Notes under the pieces: generated by a model
The model's database searches: none
Seen by the model: the letters and a program-made list of their open reading frames with translations, nothing else
What the model was told of the DNA's origin: nothing
In this document: positions 57,373 through 64,000 of the stretch, piece after piece
Layout: each line of letters starts with the position of its first letter
How positions within the stretch are numbered: position 1 is the stretch's first letter
Translations under genes and position numbers: made by a program
NCBI GenBank assembly: GCA_037783545.1
Contig: JBBELK010000387.1
Span: 186,001 to 250,000 of the forward strand
From: Henricia sp. BOLD:AAB3569
Taxonomy: Eukaryota; Echinodermata; Asteroidea; Spinulosida; Echinasteridae
Direction: 5' to 3'
Length of the DNA: 64,000 nt

Positions 57373-60300
57373 ATGGGAACCAGATGGGAACTAGGACCTA
57401 GGACCAAGTGGAACCGAATGGAAATGGTAACCAAATGGACCCAAATGGGAATCAAGTGGAACCTAATGGAACCCAGAAGAACCAAATGGGACGAAATGGT
57501 AACCAAACGGACCCAAATGGGAATCAAGTGGAACCATGGACACAAATGGGAACTAAGTGGAACCCAATGGAACCCAGAAGAACCAAATGGGAATCAAGTG
57601 GAACCATGGACCCGAATGAGAATCAAGTTGAACCAAGTGGGACACAGAAGAACCAAATGGGACGAAATAGTAACCAAATGGACCCAAATGGGAACCATGG
57701 ACCCGAATGAGAATCGAGTTGAACCAAGTGGGACACAGAAGAACCAAATGGGACGAAATAGTAACCAAATGGACCCAAATGGGAATCAGGTGGAACCATG
57801 GACCCGAATGGGAATCAAGTTGAACCAAGTGGGACACAGAAGAACCAAATGGGACGAAATAGTAACCAAATGGGCCCCAAATGGGAATCAAGTGGAATCA
57901 TGGACCCGAATGAGAATCAAGTTGAACCAAGTGGGACACAGAAGAACCAAATGGGACGAAATAGTAACCAAATTGGAATCAGGTGGAATCATGGACCCGA
58001 ATGAGAATCAAGTTGAACCAAGTGGGACACAGAAGAACTAAATGGGACGAAATAGTAACCAAATTGGAATCAGGTGGAACCATGGACCCGAATGAGAATC
58101 AAGTTGAACCAAGTGGGACACAGAAGAACCAAATGGGACGAAATAGTAACCAAATGGGCCCCAAATGGGAATCAGGTGGAACCATGGACCCGAATGAGAA
58201 TCAAGTTGAACCAAGTGGGACACAGAAGAACCAAATGGGACGAAATAGTAACCAAATGGACCCAAATGGGAATCTAGTGGAACCATGGACCCAAATGGGA
58301 ACTAAGTGGAACCCAATGGAACCCAGAAGAACCAAATGGGAATCAAGTGGAACCATGGACCCGAATGAGAATCAAGTTGAACCAAGTGGGACACAGAAGA
58401 ACCAAATGGGACGAAATAGTAACCAAATTGGAATCAGGTGGAATCATGGACCCGAATGAGAATCAAGTTGAACCAAGTGGGACACAGAAGAACCAAATGG
58501 GACGAAATAGTAACCAAATGGGCCCCAAATGGGAATCAGGTGGAACCATGGACCCGAATGGGAATCAAGTTGAACCAAGTGGGACACAGAAGAACCAAAT
58601 GGGACGAAATAGTAACCAAATGGGCCCCAAATGGGAATCAGGTGGAACCAAGTGGGACACAGAAGAACTAAATGGGACGAAATAGTAACCAAATGGGCCC
58701 CAAATGGGAATCAGGTGGAACCATGGACCCGAATGGGAATCAAGTTGAACCAAGTGGGACACAGAAGAACCAAATGGGACGAAATAGTAACCAAATGGGC
58801 CCCAAATGGGAATCAAGTGGAATCATGGACCCGAATGAGAATCAAGTTGAACCAAGTGGGACACAGAAGAACCAAATGGGACGAAATAGTAACCAAATTG
58901 GAATCAGGTGGAATCATGGACCCGAATGAGAATCAAGTTGAACCAAGTGGGACACAGAAGAACTAAATGGGACGAAATAGTAACCAAATTGGAATCAGGT
59001 GGAACCATGGACCCGAATGAGAATCAAGTTGAACCAAGTGGGACACAGAAGAACCAAATGGGACGAAATAGTAACCAAATGGGCCCCAAATGGGAATCAG
59101 GTGGAACCATGGACCCGAATGAGAATCAAGTTGAACCAAGTGGGACACAGAAGAACCAAATGGGACGAAATAGTAACCAAATGGACCCAAATGGGAATCT
59201 AGTGGAACCATGGACCCAAATGGGAACTAAGTGGAACCCAATGGAACCCAGAAGAACCAAATGGGAATCAAGTGGAACCATGGACCCGAATGAGAATCAA
59301 GTTGAACCAAGTGGGACACAGAAGAACCAAATGGGACGAAATAGTAACCAAATTGGAATCAGGTGGAATCATGGACCCGAATGAGAATCAAGTTGAACCA
59401 AGTGGGACACAGAAGAACCAAATGGGACGAAATAGTAACCAAATGGGCCCCAAATGGGAATCAGGTGGAACCATGGACCCGAATGGGAATCAAGTTGAAC
59501 CAAGTGGGACACAGAAGAACCAAATGGGACGAAATAGTAACCAAATGGGCCCCAAATGGGAATCAGGTGGAACCAAGTGGGACACAGAAGAACTAAATGG
59601 GACGAAATAGTAACCAAATGGGCCCCAAATGGGAATCAGGTGGAACCATGGACCCGAATGGGAATCAAGTTGAACCAAGTGGGACACAGAAGAACCAAAT
59701 GGGACGAAATAGTAACCAAATGGGCCCCAAATGGGAATCAGGTGGAACCATGGACCCGAATGAGAATCAAGTTGAACCAAGTGGGACACAGAAGAACCAA
59801 ATGGGACGAAATAGTAACCAAATGGGAATCAGGTGGAACCATGGACCCGAATGAGAATCAAGTTGAACCAAGTGGGACACAGAAGAACTAAATGGGACGA
59901 AATAGTAACCAAATGGGAATCAGGTGGAACCATGGACCCGAATGAGAATCAAGTTGAACCAAGTGGGACACAGAAGAACCAAATGGGACGAAATAGTAAC
60001 CAAATGGGCCCCAAATGGGAATCAGGTGGAACCATGGACCCGAATGGGAATCAAGTTGAACCAAGTGGGACACAGAAGAACCAAATGGGACGAAATAGTA
60101 ACCAAATGGACCCCAAATGGGAATCAGGTGGAACCATGGACCCAAATGGGAATCAAGTTGAACCAAGTGGGACACAGAAGAACCAAATGGGACGAAATAG
60201 TAACCAAATGGGCCCCAAATGGGAATCAGGTGGAACCATGGACCCGAATGGGAATCAAGTTGAACCAAGTGGGACACAGAAGAACCAAATGGGACGAAAT

Positions 60301-61963
60301 AGTAACCAAATGGGCCCCAAATGGGAATCAGGTGGAACCATGGACCCGAATGAGAATCAAGTTGAACCAAGTGGGACACAGAAGAACCAAATGGGACGAA
60401 ATAGTAACCAAATGGGAATCAGGTGGAACCATGGACCCGAATGAGAACCAAGTTGAACCAAGTGGGACACAGAAGAACCAAATGGAGAAATAGTAACCAA
60501 ATAGTAACCAAATGGGAATCAAGTGGAACCATGGACCCGAATGAGAATCAAGTTGAACCAAGTGGGACACAGAAGAACCAAATGGGACGAAATAGTAACC
60601 AAATGGGAATCAGGTGGAACCATGGACCCGAATGAGAATCAAGTTGAACCAAGTGGGACACAGAAGAACCAAATGGGACGAAATAGTAACCAAATGGACC
60701 CAAATGGGAATCTAGTGGAACCATGGACCCAAATGGGAACTAAGTGGAACCCAATGGAACCCAGAAGAACCAAATGGGAATCAAGTGGAACCATGGACCC
60801 GAATGAGAATCAAGTTGAACCAAGTGGGACACAGAAGAACCAAATGGGACGAAATAGTAACCAAATTGGAATCAGGTGGAATCATGGACCCGAATGAGAA
60901 TCAAGTTAAACCAAGTGGGACACAGAAGAACCAAATGGGACGAAATAGTAACCAAATGGGCCCCAAATGGGAATCAGGTGGAACCATGGACCCGAATGGG
61001 AATCAAGTTGAACCAAGTGGGACACAGAAGAACCAAATGGGACGAAATAGTAACCAAATGGGCCCCAAATGGGAATCAGGTGGAACCAAGTGGGACACAG
61101 AAGAACTAAATGGGACGAAATAGTAACCAAATGGGCCCCAAATGGGAATCAGGTGGAACCATGGACCCGAATGGGAATCAAGTTGAACCAAGTGGGACAC
61201 AGAAGAACCAAATGGGACGAAATAGTAACCAAATGGGAATCAGGTGGAACCATGGACCCGAATGAGAATCAAGTTGAACCAAGTGGGACACAGAAGAACT
61301 AAATGGGACGAAATAGTAACCAAATGGGAATCAGGTGGAACCATGGACCCGAATGAGAATCAAGTTGAACCAAGTGGGACACAGAAGAACCAAATGGGAC
61401 GAAATAGTAACCAAATGGGCCCCAAATGGGAATCAGGTGGAACCATGGACCCGAATGGGAATCAAGTTGAACCAAGTGGGACACAGAAGAACCAAATGGG
61501 ACGAAATAGTAACCAAATGGACCCCAAATGGGAATCAGGTGGAACCATGGACCCAAATGGGAATCAAGTTGAACCAAGTGGGACACAGAAGAACCAAATG
61601 GGACGAAATAGTAACCAAATGGCCCCAAATGGGAATCAGGTGGAACCATGGACCCGAATGGGAATCAAGTTGAACCAAGTGGGACACAGAAGAACCAAAT
61701 GGGACGAAATAGTAACCAAATGGGCCCCAAATGGGAATCAGGTGGAACCATGGACCCGAATGAGAATCAAGTTGAACCAAGTGGGACACAGAAGAACCAA
61801 ATGGGACGAAATAGTAACCAAATGGGAATCAGGTGGAACCATGGACCCGAATGAGAATCAAGTTGAACCAAGTGGGACACAGAAGAACCAAATGGGACGA
61901 AATAGTAACCAAATGGACCCAAATGGGAATCAAGTGGAACCATGGACCCAAATGGGAACTAAG
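57372..61963 (+). repeat. Satellite array, left part
   Basis: Tandem units of 102, 91 or 73 bp measured between successive GACGAAATAGTAACC motifs. Each unit is itself built of 11-14-bp words (CCAAATGGGAAT, CAGGTGGAACC, ATGGACCCGAATG, CAAGTTGAACCAAGTGGG). Units at the left edge (57372-57500) are the most diverged. Higher order: about 925 bp (57960 block repeated at 58885) and about 1411 bp (59833 block repeated at 61244). Stop codons are rare in several frames on both strands, so long ORFs arise by chance; the unit lengths are not all multiples of three and frames swap between units, which argues against coding. Confidence 0.95.
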
Positions 61964-62616
61964 TATACATCGGAGAGACCGGCCGCAACTTATCAACCAG
62001 AATCAAGGAGCATCAAGCACACGGCAGACTGGGACACCTGGACAAATCTGCAATCATCAAACATTCTCAAGAACAAGATCATGTCATCAAATGGAAGCAA
62101 GCCAAGCTCATCGCACCTGTCAAGTTCTGGCACCAACGCAGAGTCAGGGAAGCCATCGAGATCAAGTCACACAACACGGTTCCACAAGACATCGGGTTCT
62201 TCATCAATGACATCTGGTCGCCTCTACTCAAGCCAACCCTCCCACCAGCAGCCCACCACAACACTGACACACTCCAGCGCACAGACATCCAGCCAGCAGC
62301 CAACCACCATGCATCACCGATCAACAACAACGTGCAAACTTCCCGCCCAAAAGTGCATCCCACAAGCTCTACTTAAGCTGCATGCATCACCGATCAACAA
62401 CAAATTGGAAACTTCCCGCCCAAAAAGTGCATCTCACAAGCTCTACTTAAGCTGCAACACCACCAGCAGTCCAGCATTCTCCTGAAGACGAGCAGGGTAT
62501 ACTGTTCGAAACGTCGAGACCAAACCGGCTCTTTTCAGAGCCAACACTACTCCAAAAAGAGATTTTTCACATGGTTGTACCCGCAAGTTTACTACTATTT
62601 ATTTATAGTTACTTCT
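61964..62616 (+). mobile_element. Penelope-like retroelement, 3' fragment in satellite
   Basis: The frame from 61963 gives VYIGETGRNLSTRIKEHQ, KWKQAKLIAPVKFW and HQRRVREAIEI, then a stop at 62374. This is the GIY-YIG endonuclease end of a Penelope-like element (catalytic-type YIG, Arg and Glu-His visible). The reverse transcriptase is absent (5' truncation). A 70-bp block (CATCACCGATCAACAACA...CTCTACTTAAGCTGCA) is tandemly doubled at 62308-62453. The fragment is flanked by TAAG at 61960-61963 and 62617-62620, a target duplication within a satellite unit. Confidence 0.85.
62477..62519 (+). ncRNA. Hammerhead-ribozyme-like motif in Penelope-like tail
   Basis: CTGAAGA (62482-62488) is followed by a 6-bp stem (GAGCAG 62490-62495 with CTGTTC 62502-62507, one G-U), then GAAAC (62508-62512) and GTC (62513-62515). 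TCTC (62478-62481) can pair with GAGA (62516-62519) as stem I. Consensus is CTGATGA..GAAA..NUH; here one core base differs and one extra C precedes stem II. Penelope-like elements are known to carry minimal hammerheads here, so this is probably a decayed one. Confidence 0.55.
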
Positions 62617-64000
62617 TAAGTGGAACCCAATGGAACCCAGAAGAACCAAATGGGAATCAAGTGGAACCATGGACCCGAATGAGAATCAAGTTGAACCAAG
62701 TGGGACACAGAAGAACCAAATGGGACGAAATAGTAACCAAATGGACCCAAATGGGAATCAGGTGGAACCATGGACCCGAATGAGAATCAAGTTGAACCAA
62801 GTGGGACACAGAAGAACTAAATGGGACGAAATAGTAACCAAATGGACCCAAATGGGAATCAAGTGGAACCATGGACCCAAATGGGAACTAAGTGGAACCC
62901 AATGGAACCCAAAAGAACCAAATGGGAATCAAGTGGAACCATGGACCCGAATGAGAATCAAGTTGAACCAAGTGGGACACAGAAGAACCAAATGGGACGA
63001 AATAGTAACCAAATGGGAATCAGGTGGAATCATGGACCCGAATGAGAATCAAGTTGAACCAAGTGGGACACAGAAGAACCAAATGGGACGAAATAGTAAC
63101 CAAATGGGAATCAAGTGGAACCATAAACCCTATTGTTGATCGGTTGTGCTGATGCATGCTGGGTAAAGAAAGGGAGCATATCGCGCGCGTACGCCACAGT
63201 ACGGTATGCTGTTGCTCCCTTTGTCTACCCATAATGCTCTGCGCTATTTACGTATCGCGATCGATCAGCAATAGGGTCTATGGACCCGAATGAGAATCAA
63301 GTTGAACCAAGTGGGACACAGAAGAACCAAATGGGACGAAATAGTAACCAAATGGGCCCCAAATGGGAATCAGGTGGAACCATGGACCCGAATGGGAACT
63401 AAGTGGAACCCAATGGAACCCAGAAGAACCAAATGGGAATCAAGTGGAACCAAGTGGGACACAGAAGAACCAAATGGGACGAAATAGTAACCAAATGGGC
63501 CCCAAATGGGAATCAAGTGGATCCATGGACCCGAATGAGAATCAAGTTGAAGCAAGTGGGACACAGAAGAACCAAATGGGAATCAAGTGGATCCATGGAC
63601 CCGAATGAGAATCAAGTTGAACCAAGTGGGACACAGAAGAACTAAATGGGACGAAATAATAACCAAATGGACCCAAATGGGAATCAAGTGGAACCGTGGA
63701 CCCACATGGGAACTAAGTGGAACCCAATGGAACCCAGAAGAACCAAATGGGAATCAAGTGGAACCATGGACCCGAATGAGAATCGAGTTGAACCATGGAC
63801 CCGAATGAGAACCAAGTTGAACCAAGTGGGACACAGAAGAACCAAATGGAGAAATAGTAACCAAATAGTAACCAAATGGGAATCAAGTGGAACCATGGAC
63901 CCGAATGAGAATCAAGTTGAACCAAGTGGGACACAGAAGAACCAAATGGGACGAAATAGTAACCAAATGGGAATCAGGTGGAACCATGGACCCGAATGAG
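62617..64000 (+). repeat. Satellite array, right part (runs off window)
   Basis: The same unit family resumes after the Penelope-like insertion (TGGAACCCAATGGAACCC) and continues to the window end, interrupted by a hairpin MITE at 63124-63283. Confidence 0.95.
63124..63283. mobile_element. Hairpin MITE inside satellite
   Basis: ACCCTATTGTTGATCG / CGATCAGCAATAGGGT ends, with inner GCATGCTGGGTA..AGGGAGCA and TGCTCCCT..TACCCATAATGC. Flanked by TA on each side, within a CCATGGACC satellite word. Confidence 0.8.

Noticed and set aside
57274-63999. Many long ORFs on both strands (up to 413 codons) in the satellite
   Set aside because: They are different frames of the same tandem unit, exist on both strands, and switch frame between 91-, 73- and 102-bp units. 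The longest runs from satellite into the Penelope-like fragment in a non-coding frame.

Overview
The window is animal nuclear DNA, most likely from a marine invertebrate deuterostome (echinoderm, hemichordate or amphioxus grade). The reasons are interrupted genes with GT-AG introns, a Methuselah-like GPCR carrying a somatomedin-B-like module, an UNC5-type UPA/death-domain gene, and very dense short inverted-repeat elements, tRNA-derived SINEs and satellite DNA. The species itself cannot be told from the sequence.

Genes, left to right: (1) + strand 4243-7624, last two exons of a seven-transmembrane family-B receptor with a Cys-rich ectodomain. (2) - strand 17073-12750, four consecutive phase-0 exons with an UNC5-like UPA domain followed by a death domain. 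(3) + strand 25650-31162, a complete six-exon PDCD2L gene (40S ribosome assembly factor family), including one GC-AG intron. (4) - strand 36919-35072, a one-exon protein with 15 C2H2 zinc fingers. (5) + strand about 39242-42138, short exons of an unrecognised gene. (6) - strand 53232-47156, exons of an unrecognised gene, probably for a membrane protein. No operon-like cooperation is expected; these are unrelated neighbours. A possible start exon on the minus strand at 24744 would be head-to-head with PDCD2L.

Between and inside the genes lie dozens of non-autonomous DNA transposons (MITEs). Several families end in TTAAAGG and are piggyBac-like by target site; others are Tc1-like, pogo-like or Harbinger-like, or are long foldbacks. 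Many are nested in one another. There is one LINE reverse-transcriptase fragment, several tRNA-derived SINE pieces, a nine-unit tRNA-like tandem array, and several intronic or intergenic minisatellites.

From about 55.8 kb the window becomes tandem repeat: a C-rich minisatellite (55857-56940), then a large satellite (57372 to the window end) built of 73-, 91- and 102-bp units with about 925-bp and 1411-bp higher-order duplications. The satellite is interrupted by a 5'-truncated Penelope-like retroelement (GIY-YIG endonuclease end plus a hammerhead-ribozyme-like motif) and by a hairpin MITE. All long ORFs in the satellite are judged spurious.
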